From Podocnemis expansa (lineage: Eukaryota > Chordata > Testudines > Podocnemididae): a stretch of 64,000 nt of DNA. A model generated the notes under the pieces. It saw only the letters and a program-made list of their open reading frames with translations. It was not told the DNA's origin and made no database searches. Positions 34,955 through 46,705 of this stretch are shown piece after piece. Numbering within the stretch: the stretch's first letter is position 1; every line of letters starts with the position of its first letter. The translations under genes and the position numbers were made by a program. Where the stretch lies: contig ML681996.1 of the NCBI GenBank assembly GCA_007922195.1, positions 20,299,515-20,363,514 on the forward strand. The letters run 5' to 3'.

Positions 34955-35035
34955 CAGGTACTTGCATTTGCAAGGACGAGCTGTTCTGAAACCATCACTG
35001 ATGGCGGAAAAGGAACTGGGGAGGGTCAGGGTCGA

Positions 35036-35183
35036 GGCCGTATATATACCTGTGGGAGTGGCCAGAGGGGGCGCTGGCCACCGGCCCTACTCTGACGGGC
35101 TGGGCCAAAAGGCTTCTGACCAATTATGTGCTGCGGCATGTAGACACCTAACAATGAATGTATCTGAGTAGTGCTCGAAGAAA
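35036..35183. repeat. Right inverted terminus of the DIRS-like element
   Basis: TATATATACCTGTGGGAGTG to CTACTCTGACGGGC is inverted relative to 28998-29149. Confidence 0.75.
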
Positions 35184-35184
35184 A

Positions 35185-35222
35185 ACTAAACTAACACGGC
35201 TGCCCCTTTGGAACCTGGCAAA
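35185..35222 (+). mobile_element. Fold-back repeat, tail part
   Basis: ACTAAACTAACACGGCTGCC and CCTTTGGAACC close the fold-back element opened at 28735. Confidence 0.7.
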
Positions 35223-35629
35223 ATAAATCCAGTATTTTTGTTAAGACAGTGATATTTAGTCTAGTGAAGTGACGAATTTAAGCTCCTGGGCTCATCTTTT
35301 GAAGGTGTTACACAGATTTTCTTTGAGAATGAGGAACTGAGAGGTAAGATACGGATTGATTTCTTTGTAAAAAGAGCTTGGTATTTTTGTCTTTCATTAT
35401 TATTCTATGCAAGTTCATTCAAGAGTGTAGTGATTATCTGGTTTCACTCACATAGTTGTTATTGGGCATTTAGTGCACTGTATGAGGAACAGCACATGTT
35501 GTAATAGGCACATATTATAGAACCATGGATCTTTGAATGTTTGTGGTGAGAAATATTGATTTGATAAACATTATAACAGCGGAGATACACCTGAAGATTT
35601 TGCAACTGTTATTCTGGCACAAACTGGTG
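35223..35629 (+). mobile_element. Old interspersed repeat, right part (continued from 28734)
   Basis: It resumes at ATAAATCCAGT and continues AGCTCCTGGGCTCATCTTTT, ATTATCTGGTTTCACTCACA and AGTTGTTATTGGGCATTTAG, ending TTATTCTGGCAC. It is cut at 35638 by a hAT-like insertion. Confidence 0.65.
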
Positions 35630-35637
35630 CCATTCTG

Positions 35638-36141
35638 CAGGGCTGCCACTAGGTGGGTACGGGGCCCAGGGCTAATTGGCCAGTGCAGGGCACTCCCCTG
35701 TGTGCTGGGGGAGGGGTGGCCAGCCCACAAGTTGATGCCACATTCCCACTCTTCCCCTGACCCAGCCACCCCACTCCTGGGGGCAGAGGGGGCCAGTGTG
35801 GGGAGCGCTGGGCTCTGGGCTGGCCCTCCTCACCCCCAGGACAGAACAGCCAGCCCAGGGGAGGGGCAAGGGAGCAGAGCCCAGGCTCTGGGCTGACCCG
35901 CTCTGCCCCGGGCTGGCTGTCCCCCTCCCTGGGGGTGAGGCGATTCGGCCGTGAGCAGAGGCCAGTTTCACACTCCTGCCCCACCCATGCCGAAGGCAGT
36001 GAAGAGAGGGTGCGGGACAGCTCAGTCATGGAGGGGCAGTGGCACGAGCCCTGTACTGCCCTGCTAATGGCAGGACAGTGTGGGGCTCACAGAACTGAAG
36101 GGCCAGAGACGATTGCCCTTCTCACCCCCGTCCAGGCTCTG
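35638..36141. mobile_element. hAT-like GC-rich insertion, 504 bp, 8-bp duplication (7 of 8)
   Basis: Starts CAGGGCTGCCACTAGG and ends CCAGGCTCTG; the inverted match is short and weak. CCATTCTG (35630-35637) and CCACTCTG (36142-36149) flank it. The GC-rich interior yields overlapping 100-codon frames with no recognisable protein. Confidence 0.5.
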
Positions 36142-36149
36142 CCACTCTG

Positions 36150-37540
36150 AAATCTTTTCAACCAAAGTTTGTGGGTTGTTGTTGTTGTTGTGTTGTTTTT
36201 TTTCCCCTCTTTTTTCTTTCAGTAAGTTGGCTGACTTTTTATAGGTCTAAGAATTGATCATTCTCAAAATTTACTACTTCTTGACTTTGTCAAAGGAAAT
36301 ATAATTATGATTCCAAATATCAGTTGTGGCAGGCTCACTTGGGTCAGGAGTTCATTTGTGCTAACGACTGAAACAGGGACGTCAGTAGCACTGGGCTTAT
36401 GGGGCTTGAACCCTGAGTCCCAGCTCCCGAGCCTTGGGTCTGCCACTGGTTCATCCATGGTGGTAGGCACAGTGGCAGGGCATTTTCAGGGCTTGAGCCC
36501 CTGAATCCCAGCACCTGAGCCCCAGGTCTTTTCCCAGGCCAGCAGTGCTCCTGAACTGAAATATAGCATTTTTTAGAAGCAATAATGTAAATTATTTCTC
36601 AAGAAGTGAAATTAAATGTCTATGGTCATTCATGGAGTTTTGCTGTTTAGTTGGTTGGAAATTTTAAAAATACTTTAAGGAAACTTAACATATCTAGTGG
36701 TCTGGGAAGAAGAATGAAAAAAAAAAGAGCTCTTACTATGCAGAAATGTAATTACTGCATTTGTACAACAGCTGAATACTAATTCAGTATGGATCACACT
36801 CCTGCAAATCTTTACTCCCACCAGTAAGCCTATGAACTATTTAATGAATAAGTGTTTTCAGCATCTAGCTTTAAAATAACACTGCTAACAAACAAATGCA
36901 GGACCTGATCCTGAGAACTGCAAAGCAGCTAATGGGGCTGTGAATGTACAGCAGCTCTTTTAGCCCATGAATTTCTGTGTGATAATGTTTCTATGAAAGA
37001 TACTTAATTTTGGGCCTACCATGAGTTAGGGTTCCCAAAAAACAATCTTATAGTAATATTCTATGATGTACATACTTGCAGACAAAGTGGGTTCTGAATA
37101 ACAGAAAACCGTGTGTGGCTGCATTCTCCTACCTTTACTGACATTTAGTACCCTACTTGATGAAGCTGACTACCACTTTACAAGAGTAACTGTGGCAGAT
37201 CCGGATCTAAATGAAGAAAACTGAATTATATTAAGTATTTATTTTCTGACAACCTGAAATGCTCTAATGCTTCATATTTTTTTTAAAAAGCCTGCTCATT
37301 TTATAAACTGCTAACCACTCTTAAAGTGAAAATTGATCTCTAATTTTGCAGAACCAGTTTGATACCTAAGGACTAATGTCGATGGCAATAGGTAAACAAT
37401 GCTGTAGTAAAATCATATTGCCAGAACTAGACAATACCACTTTCCTTTTTTGTCATTTATCTATTTGTCTGTTGATTAGAGTGTCATTTATCTACTATTG
37501 TCTTTAGGAGGGAGAAAATTATCCACTAACTATAAAATAG
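36150..37540. other. Intronic sequence with short repeats
   Basis: A (GTT)n tract at about 36175-36193. Two diverged copies of a GGCTTGANCCCTGA...CCCAG block lie near 36404 and 36491. The rest is AT-rich and unremarkable. Confidence 0.5.
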
Positions 37541-37544
37541 CAAT

Positions 37545-37700
37545 GAGAGTCAGGAGTTCTGAATTCTCTTCCATCCTCTGTCATTCACTTCCTGTGAACC
37601 CTAGGCAAGTCACTTAATCTTCTTTTGCTTTGCTTTTCCACTTCTAGAAAATGATGGGTAGATAACTAATTTCTTTATTTTCTTCTGTAGATCTCACAGC
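37545..37700 (+). mobile_element. MIR SINE remnant
   Basis: CCCTAGGCAAGTCACTTAAT and CTAGAAAATGATGGGTAGA match the MIR core and 3' part. The preceding CAGGAGTTCTGAATTC fits its left part. Confidence 0.75.
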
Positions 37701-38224
37701 TTTTTAAAAGGTGGCAGATACCTATTCTCCAGCTTCACACATTTGGTAGCAAAACATGGGGACCTCGACTGACCTGACTGAGTCAATGGTAGATACAGGA
37801 AGAAAATTTGTCTCTTGACTTCTAGCCCCATGCACAATCCAGGAGACCAGTGCTAGCCTCTTAAAAGCTTATTGTAAGACTTAATAAATGGTTGTTCTTT
37901 TTCTCATTGTTGGATAAATGGTGATACAAAAATAAAATCATGTATATTTATAATTTACTTTTAACTTATTGGATTTGATATAATGTATAATTTCATATAA
38001 ATATGCATTCTTTTGTTTAATTATGGCTAGAGACGCCTGTGAGAAACTTCAGATGGGACTAACAAAGCTACTTGAACAGACAAAATGTAAAATTTATTAT
38101 TTACAAATGCTAAGTTGGGCACATGAGAGGATTTATTTAAACTGCTGATATACACTGTTCAGTCCTAAGCAAGTTAGCCACATGGAAAAAGGCCACATTA
38201 CAAACAGGCCAATGAAAAGCTTTA

Positions 38225-38700
38225 CCCTAATGACAGGATGTGTGAAAAATGGGATAGAAAATAATACTTAATATACTGTAATGCCCTCACCTAAAGTACT
38301 GTATTCAGTTCCGGTTACCCCATCTCAGTAAAATATACAAAGGAAATTAAAGTTCAGAGACAGGCAACAGAAGTTATTAGTTGCACAAAAAGACATATAT
38401 GAGATAAAATTGGAAAGGCTGTGAATGTTTAGTTCAGAGAAAAGACAAATATGAGAGCACATGATAAAGGTACAAAAAAAAACGTGGAATAGTACAGGAA
38501 AGGTAAATTGAGAGCTTCCATTTATCCTCTCATAATACAAGAACAACAGGATAATTGAGTGTGGTTGAAAAAAAAATAAATATGAAAGTGTTAAAAGTGA
38601 ATAGCAGTTTTACACAACTGATAATTAACTTGTGGAACACACTGCCACAAGAGATCACTGAGACCAGTAATGTAGTGGAATTAATAAAATGACATACTTG
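38225..38700 (+). mobile_element. CR1/L3-like LINE fragment (3' part of the RT region)
   Basis: TGTATTCAGTTCCGGTTACC, a GACAGGCAACAGAAGTTATT segment, AATACAAGAACAACAGGATA and ATTAACTTGTGGAACACACT occur in ORF2 order. It is strongly diverged, with no open frame. Confidence 0.65.
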
Positions 38701-38794
38701 CATAGTGTCAACAGCTATAATTAAATTAGATGGGGTAAATAATTGTTTAGAAATACAAACCTTCATGATTCAGGCTATAGGTGGACCACTAACT

Positions 38795-38990
38795 AAGGGT
38801 TTTTCTTCACTTAAAAAAGTACAGCGTAGCTACAGGTTCTCCCATTGGCACATGCACCTTTCCCAACAGGCGATTATCTTGGTTCACCAAAGAGACCTCG
38901 CACTGTCTACATGGGGATTTACATCAGCTTAACTCCACCACTCAGGGTTCTGGACTTTTCACATCCTTGATTATTCTTCTTAAATTAACC
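38795..38990. repeat. Decayed MITE related to 10464-10700
   Basis: CTGTCTACATGGGGATTTAC and ACATCAGCTTAACTCC belong to a TIR element I recognise from turtles; ends uncertain. Confidence 0.4.
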
Positions 38991-38999
38991 TAATTTTCT

Positions 39000-41900
39000 A
39001 ATCTATACCAGGCCTTGCAGAGGTTATTCCACTTTTTTTTTTTTATGTGGTTTCTTGTGCATGTCTGTGTAGTATCTGGTACTTACTGGTCACTGTCAGA
39101 AACAGAGTACTATGCTTAATAGACCAGAAATCTGATTTAGCATGACAATGCTTATATTCACATTGCAAAAATCAAAAGGTAAAGACAAGAAATAATATGT
39201 CCTTTTGAGAAAAGCATTGTCCATTTTTGTTACAATAATGCCTTTTTAGTGGCCACATTAGGGAAAAAAAAAATTATGATTGTTTTGTAAGATTGCACAA
39301 ATGCGTAGGGTTTCCATGTAAAGAAAGCTTCAAGAGTCAGGAGAAAGCCCTAGAAGTTATTTCTGGTTCTTCAGATTTTACAGATTAGCAGATCTTTTTA
39401 TTCCACATTTTCACAAGTCTGTTTGCTAACATTTCTTCTCTTTCCTCCCTTCTGCCACAGCTGACACCATTGCTAAAAATGCAAACAAAACCTCAATGTA
39501 CAATATACCTGACATTCACATAGACTGGTAGTATGCTTTGCAATTTATTAAAAGAAAAGCTAACACACTTCACCTTTTGTTTCAATTCTCTATTTTATAC
39601 TAATCTCAGAAAGTAGAGAGAGACATCTAGGCAACAAATTTATGAAGTTGCATTTCATTACCTATATTTACTCTGGCTGCAGTAGATTCAAACTTCTTCC
39701 ACTTGCTGAAACATGAAAAGTGCCTTGTTTTCATTAGTGTTCTCATCTTACATATGGAATGCATCAAAGATGTCAGAAGAATTTACATTATTATGCTGAA
39801 AATTACCTTTTCAAACTTAAAAAATGAAATTAAATATGAAATAATTATTTATAACTGCATTGTTCATATTGGTTGAAATTAAATGGTAAATATTTGAAGT
39901 AACAACAATTAAAAACTAAGATAGCTTTCAAAGTGCTGTTTCCATGGGAAATCCAAATGAAAATCCAATACAAATCCTGATTAAAACCTAACCAACCAAA
40001 ACATTGCAGATTACCGAGATCCCAATTAAATATGACAAACAAATATTTGGCAGGTTTCAATTCCAATTCTATTTACATCAGAATGACCCATTAACACTCA
40101 AGATTAAATTACCAGATTTTGTGCAATACAATTGTACTGTATAGCTAGACAAGTCATCTAAAAATGTGCATCACAGAAAAAGCTCACTCAAATGTCAAAT
40201 GCTACATTTATGGAGGACCAAAAGTGTGTTGCGTCTTGTTCTGTCATCACCTATTAACTAATGCTAACAAAAATTACTGGAGACAGATGACATGCCGCTG
40301 TCTAAATCCTGTTTTTAAAAGTGACAGCATAATTTAAAAGTCAGTACAGTATAATTTTCATTACAATGTCACCCACCTTTCAGAGGGCTCAGTTCAAGAT
40401 TTTGTGAATAGGGCAAAAAAATTTTCCTTACAGTATGTAACCATGCATTCTACCAGTTGAGACTTCTGTCATATTACTCTTGTTTTGGAGATGTTCCTGG
40501 CACATTTAGTAGGCTGATCTGGTTGTGCTTCTGCTTATTCTGAAATCTGTCTGATTTCAAAGGGTAAGCATGTAATCTTAAAAAGAAAAGTTATTTTCTT
40601 ACTTTAAAAAAAAATCTTTCTTTTTCTTTTTTGGTCTGGAAGTTTAACAATTAATACAGTATAATGCCAGTTGCCATGCTATTTTGAAAATTTAAGCAAA
40701 CTACAGTCCACTCTATGTTGAAATTTCAGAGAAGTAAATAAATTTGGATAAAACCATTTTTATTATTTACTCAAAGGCATATCAAAAGTTAAAAGAAATG
40801 AAAGTCCTATAGTTAGTCCAAGAACCTCTGTCTGCATATTGCTTTAAACAAATTAAGTCCTCAAACAGTTTCTGAAGAACAGTGAACTTATTGAATTAAA
40901 TCTGAATAATATTTGTCTTCACTACACTGTTTCTACCTGGATATAGCCAGTGCTTTAGCCTCATTTTCCTAAGCACTAAATTTCACCCTTAAATTACAAA
41001 AATAAAAATTATAGTTAAAATAATCACAGTTTAGGAACAGGCTCCCAGTGACAGCTTTAATTTTTTTATACACCTAAAATGACATTTTAATACACACACA
41101 CATACACACACATATATCTAGACAAATGATAACTGAATTTAGAATAATTATATTTCCATTGGGAAAGGGGTCCATTAATCTGTTGAAAGAGTTGCATATT
41201 GTTTAAATGCAGATCTTCAGTAAATGCAGACTGCTACAGTTCTTATTCCTGATATTCATTAGATTTGTCAATCACCTGACCACAGAAAATGATCTATTTT
41301 TATTGGATCAATATGTCTATTTTAAGTGGGGGGGAACAAGAACATTTTTGAATTGCTGATGTGAGTCTTTGAAAGAAGCTAAAGTCATCCACAAAGCCAA
41401 ACTAAATCTGTACTGGGTTTCAGGAATTGATGATACTCCATTCTCCTCACACACACAACTAAAGAAACTTGATTAGCAAACTCATCATTTCACATGTCAG
41501 CACCATGTACTCTTTGACATGCAGTAATCTACTCTATAATTTCCAGGCATCACCCAAAACTCACTGAAGTCAACGCCCATTGACTTCAACAGACTTTGGT
41601 AAAGGTCAATAAGTGTGGAACAGTAAATTATTTGAGATCTATTATTAAAAGCATTTTAAAGTTCACTATTTTCTACCTAATTTTAAACACAAAAGATAAC
41701 TGAAAACTATTAAGTATTTATTTTCCATCATTTTGTAATTGTTGAAGAACTACTCATGCTGCAAATGAGGATCTGTTCCCCTCTCCATCCTCCTCTATAC
41801 AAAAATCTTTACATTAGATGTTCTAAAAGTATTTTCACAATAAACTGTGGAGGGAGAAAAAACAGTGCTTTTCTTTTCCTAAATAATTGAGCATGAAGAT

Positions 41901-42350
41901 GAAGCTCAGTATTATTTTGAAAATGTGCTGCATAATATTGGGGGGGGGGGAGTCTAGATGGGAGATTTTTAATGCCTATTTTTTTTCTGCTGATGCTGCA
42001 CAACTGCAATTTCAGGCTAATATCATAAACAATGTTTGTATGACAAAGAAAAAAAAGTAACAAATGAGAACACAAGTCCCTTATCAACTTCTTTTGTTAA
42101 AAAAAATTGTGTATTTGATTTAATTTCCTTCAACCCAGTCCCTGCACTAGTACTCTTTTAAAGTATTTAACTGTTTCAGCAATGTAGTTTTAAAATAATG
42201 TTAAAAATGATGATGATTTTATTTGTACAGTATTGTTCCATTATTTTGTATAGCTGCATTTTAACAAATTTTACCATTTAAAGTAAAACAGTTATAATTT
42301 AAGCTATTTTATTTTATTATTATTTTGGACTAACCTTTCCACAAGTCTTA
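39000..42350. other. Intron 3' of the protocadherin exon, mostly unique
   Basis: AT-rich DNA with few recognisable repeats. An AC/ACAT run lies at about 41092-41112 and a G run at 41940-41950. No other exon recognised on the minus strand. Confidence 0.5.
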
Positions 42351-42394
42351 TTATGGTTCACTAGTGTGATTATGTGTGTGAATGTTGTGTTTGC

Positions 42395-42400
42395 CCCTAC
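42395..42400 (-). other. Splice donor of the protocadherin exon
   Basis: On the minus strand the exon ends GAAAATG and is followed by GTAGGG, a usable 5' splice site that leaves phase 1. Without splicing the frame runs 16 more codons into a stop at 42351-42353. Confidence 0.8.
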
Positions 42401-42617
42401 CATTTTCCATATGCTCTGCCTCACCAACACTGCCATCCGGCGTAGTCCTTTCGTAGTTGTCCTCTGGGAGTGGAAGGGCACCCAGCCTTGGCCCTGATGA
42501 ACTCTTACTGCTTGGTGTTTCTGACTCCTCCAGACCGCTGTCATAGCAACTCTGCAATGACCCTTGATGTGGGTCCTGAGGCTGACTCACAACAGAAAAC
42601 GTCACTCTACGAAATGG
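42401..42617 (-). CDS. PCDH9: Internal coding exon of a delta-1 protocadherin, probably PCDH9 (cytoplasmic domain)
   Basis: Seen: on the minus strand a 217-bp segment open from start to end encodes 72 residues plus one base of a split codon. It starts with PFRRVTFSVVSQ, then reads CYDSGLEESETPSSKSSSGP and PEDNYERTTPDGSVGEAEHM. It is preceded by a pyrimidine-rich tract ending in TTGCAG and followed by GTAGGG, so both splice sites are canonical; the phase is 0 in and 1 out. Known: the YDSGLEESETPSSKSSSGPR block is shared by delta-1 protocadherins (PCDH1, 7, 9, 11), homophilic adhesion molecules of the neuronal plasma membrane, and RRVTF is their protein phosphatase-1 docking motif (RVxF type). 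The SLQSCYDSG and ALPLPEDNYERTTPDGSVGEAEHMEN wording is the PCDH9 version as I remember it. The segment lies after the transmembrane region and is polar and Ser-rich. Inferred: the gene runs on the minus strand, and no other exon of it is recognised here. PCDH7 or PCDH1 paralogues are less likely. Confidence 0.85.
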
Positions 42618-42640
42618 CTGCAAGAGAAAAGATTCTGAAT
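42618..42640 (-). other. Splice acceptor of the protocadherin exon
   Basis: Read on the minus strand, the bases before the exon are a T/C-rich tract ending TCTTTTCTCTTGCAG, a strong 3' splice site. It fixes the exon start at 42617, at an in-frame proline codon. Confidence 0.85.
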
Positions 42641-45600
42641 GTCACTGAAAAGTTGGGTCCTTCAACAAGTGATTCTCAAAATATGACTTAAAACATGCTA
42701 ATAGCTTAAAGTTGACTAACTGAACATAAAATATTGAAGTTTTATTTGATTTAAATAAACAATTTGTAGTCTTTTCATGACATTGCATGAGGAATGCCAT
42801 GGATTTTTCAGCTTGAAACACTATTAAATACTTTCATGCAGTCTGGCAATAAACCTCTTTCAAAAGCAGAACAGGTAAGAGAGAAACTATACAAGATATA
42901 CAAGATAAATGCTCAATTTTGAAATATGTTGTGGCTGCTGGTAACACTACCGCATATACAGACCTTTTTAAAATCAAAGTCTGTGGTTTTGGAAGCCAGT
43001 CCATGTAACAAAGATAACAGAAAAAGGAATGTTCAGGCTCTCTTAGCACTTTTTCCATAAAATGTTATGCCTGGAGATTGGGTGTGCTGCCAATTGACTT
43101 GATAAGGGCTTTAAAGTACTCCTGGCACAGCTAAAACCATCTGCTTCCACTGAGACCATTCAAACTTAGATTATTATGGATTTGTGTTCATTCCAAATGT
43201 CAGATATTACAGAAGAAGGAACTGTTGCTATAAAAGTTTACATATTGAGCTCCAATACCCAAGAGTATTCTCACCCAAGAAGCGGGTAAGTTTAGAATAC
43301 ACTAAATGTACACTGTGGATTTAAAAACAACCAAACACACAAACCAACCAACCTAAGCATCTATCTCCCATTGAAACATACTACACATTTCACTACATTT
43401 TAATGATAGTCAATAGATTGTATCCCTTGCCTTGCCACAAGACTAGAATCCTTACCTCCTTAAAGGTAGCATTCTGCAGAAAATCAGATTGTTCAAAAAG
43501 ACAGGAATTTCATATCCTTACCCAAGTGTTTTAAATCAGTAGGTAGAATAAGGCCTTTAATATTCTGTGCTGTGAGACATTTAGATCATTTGTATTCCAT
43601 TTCACAAGTTAGATTACATAATATATTATTTGCTAGTAACAGTTTACAGGCACATGCATATACTCTCAAATGCCTTGTATTTAAGTAAAGGAAAAGGGCT
43701 TTGATCTGAATTATAGTTTAAGATCTGAGTAACTAGTTATCATGTTATCTTTAGTACTAGAGACAGCCACCTCTCCTCACTGCATTCTTGCACTTCATTG
43801 GACTCTAAGGAATTTAAAGTGGATGCCAACACAGACACAGTCTTATGTCTTCTTAGTAATCTGCCATTTTTCTCTTCTAGCACTTTTTTTCAGATATTTA
43901 AGAATACTCTCAAACACAAGTACACAACAGTTAAGGATAAGGAAGCCAAATAAAGGTCATTATTTTCATTACAGTGACAGAATTCACAGTCTACTTCCAT
44001 TGTACTGACATGGTTGTTATATTCATTTCTTCACAGTATGACTATGTAAGGTGACTGGTTGCCTTCCTTGATTTTACTAGCGATGAGATACTTTTGTTTT
44101 AGAAAATATAGGCATATTTTTTCTCAGGAATGTTAAAACTCCTAATACACTGAAAACTGGAGATCTACTGTGCTCAAAAGAACAATTCAGTTGTATTAAA
44201 AGGGGAGCAGAAGAAAATCTTTGTGCAGCTTCTAGTGGTTTACAGAAGAACCTGAAAATGTAGAACATACTTCAGATAAATATATTGACCTATTTGAACT
44301 TTATGCACAAGTGACAAACTCACTATAGTTCTATGGGGAAATGAAAAGCCAAAAAAGTGCCACCAAAAACATATCCTCCCATGAAAACAAATAAACCGTA
44401 AAGACATTTTTGAAATAAGTTTTAAGTAGGATCAAGAAGTAAAACTGCCATGTTTCCTGACTGACGATAATTTCAATATTCCTTCATTATAACACACAAT
44501 AATCTGCTTAGAAGGACAAATCTTCATCCCTCAGTGATGCTATTGAGGGGCCCCTGGCAGCAGAAGCAGGCTGTTTTTGGGGGTTTTTTTGGGAGACTGT
44601 TTTGCATACCCTCTTTGCAGCACTGAGTTCTGCCCCATGAGTTCCATGCACAGGAAAAGATGAGCAACTGGGAGGCAGACCCAGAGAAACTATTGCCATT
44701 TGAATGGAAAAGGACGAGGCACAAAAGGCCCTGTGGAAACCTCTCTGGAGTAGCCTTCACAGTTACTTCAAGGCCAACAAGAAGGATTTCTTCTCTTCCA
44801 CCTTCAGCTGGTCAACCCAATGTCTAGAATCTTTACTTGGGCAGGGTCCTGGGCTCAAGTTTTGGGCTCAGTGAAGTAGCCTCTTCATCATATTCTGGAG
44901 CCTACATATAATGAAATTCCATTTATAATCAGATAGAATGAATGACAAAATTGAATTTTTCAATGCTTTGAAATGTACAAATTACAAATCCAGCAATACT
45001 GAACCTATGCTTATGCTGAGATTGTTCAATGGAAGGAAGAAACAACTTTGTTATAATTCCACTACAGTTATTTTTAAATAAGTCTACTCACTTCTAATTT
45101 GAAGCATGGTTGACACGCTGAACTGAAAGTAAGAAATCAATCAGTGTTTACTTACTAACACTTAACTTTTCTCCTTCCCCCTTGAGCTAGTTTTTTATAT
45201 TTATGTTTATAATGACAACATTGCACTAACACGGGTGAGTTATTGTGTTTAGGAAGGATGACAGGAAAACTGAGCAATGCAGTTGAGAGCACCTGAACTA
45301 GTGCCGCACAGCACAATTCTTTTGTATTACCATTTTCATTCTGCCATAGGAGGACTGCGGTCAAATAGCAGCTTTTTAGAGCAGAATATATGTAACCTCC
45401 ACACATCAAATAAGCATAACCTGGGATGAGCGCTGCTTCCACAGAGAGACATTGAATGAGCTGCTGTGTGGGTGGGAAAGAAGCAGCAGCATTCCAAACT
45501 CCAGTCCTGGACAAGAGTGGTAGTACGTGGCTCTATGCAATACAAAAGGTACAGACTATCTGTGAGCAGTGAATCCAAGGCTCTGCAGTCTGAGTCATGG

Positions 45601-46560
45601 ATCAGTGCTTTGACCTCACATTGGCAAAATCTACTAGTTCATATGAAAAGCTTATGCAAGACAGACTGAAGAAAAATGTATTTTCCCTACCTAACTCCCC
45701 AAAATGAAGAAAAAAGGTGCTATCCTATTCCTGATGAAATAAACGACAAAACTCTATTTCCTAGCAGAAGCAGGGGAGTTTCCATATTACACGAACATAG
45801 AAAAAGGAAGAAATTGCATTATCTTGCCTGCAGCAGTGTGGATGATGTACAGTGTCTCTGTCCTAGGCAATGCTCCCCTTAATCTCAAAATTATTGGTCA
45901 GGGTATGCTGTAAATGTGAATGCCTGCAATAATACTAAATAGTTGTGTGTGTTTGTTTTCTTTTTTTTAATTAAGACAGGAGGGTAGCTTTGTTTTTAAT
46001 CAAAACAGCAAGCATACATATAGCATATACATAAATCTGTTTTCAGCAAGAAGAATGCATTCTGTTTCACGGTCAGAGATAATATATAAATATGCATGCT
46101 TTATGTTTACCTCCTGCCTTGAAAAATGTGAATTGCAACATGCTGCAGTGAAAGCATCCTATAATGTAAGACACCAGACTAGTAAGGATCACTCATCCTA
46201 ACTCATATTCTTTCATAAAGTAAACAGTGAAACATATAAAAGACAATGCACTAACAAGTACAGACAGCACACTCATACATGCAGACACAAAATATTACAG
46301 AAAACTGTAAAGGGCATGGAGAACTCTAGATAACCTAAGCTGTTGTGGTTCCATTCATCTAAATTGATTATAACAGAGCTTTGAGGATTTACACCAGCTG
46401 ACAAACTATCCCTTTATTTTGTGTTTGATGATTAGCACTGAGAGATGTGAGGATAGCTCTTACTGTAGATGAGAGTTCAAGGACTGATAGTAGCCTGGAT
46501 TAGTTAACTTCCCTTGACTGAGCACATGCCTTATGAATCCCATCATATGTTTTCTCAGCT
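42641..46560. other. Intron 5' of the protocadherin exon, mostly unique
   Basis: Low repeat content compared with the rest of the window. Small frames on both strands, none recognised. Confidence 0.5.
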
Positions 46561-46564
46561 CATT

Positions 46565-46705
46565 ATTTAGACCGTAAACTTTTCAGTGGCAGGGATCATC
46601 TTTTTGTTCTGGGTTTGTACAGTGCAAAGGTACAAGGTACAATGGGGTCCTGAGGCATGTTTGGGCTTCTATGGGCTCCCACAATACAAATAAATAATAG
46701 TAAAT
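46565..46705 (+). mobile_element. MIR-like (CORE-SINE) 3' segment
   Basis: GGGTTTGTACAGTGCAAAGG, TACAATGGGGTCCTGAG and CAATACAAATAAATAATAG match the 3' part of a CORE-SINE widespread in reptiles. Confidence 0.7.

Larger units (their letters stand above)
28978..35183 (-). mobile_element. DIRS-like retroelement, degenerate, long inverted termini
   Basis: Seen: the left end (28998-29149) and right end (35036-35183) are inverted copies, sharing TTAGGTGNCTACATGC, AGAAGCCTTTTG, CAGCCCGTCAGA and GCCCCCTCTGGCCACTCCCA. The first 55 bp (28978-29032) recur almost perfectly inverted at 29232-29286. The minus strand carries a gag-like frame near the right end. Known: DIRS elements have inverted termini and an internal segment complementary to the ends, and use a tyrosine recombinase. 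I found no reverse transcriptase, RNase H, methyltransferase or recombinase in 29.3-33.0 kb, so this copy is defective or non-autonomous. The DIRS label is my best family match; another inverted-terminus retroelement remains possible. Confidence 0.65.

Noticed and set aside
35638..36150. GC-rich block taken first as a CpG island or promoter
   Set aside because: Few CpG pairs, flanked by a 7-of-8 target duplication inside an older repeat, so an insertion explains it better.
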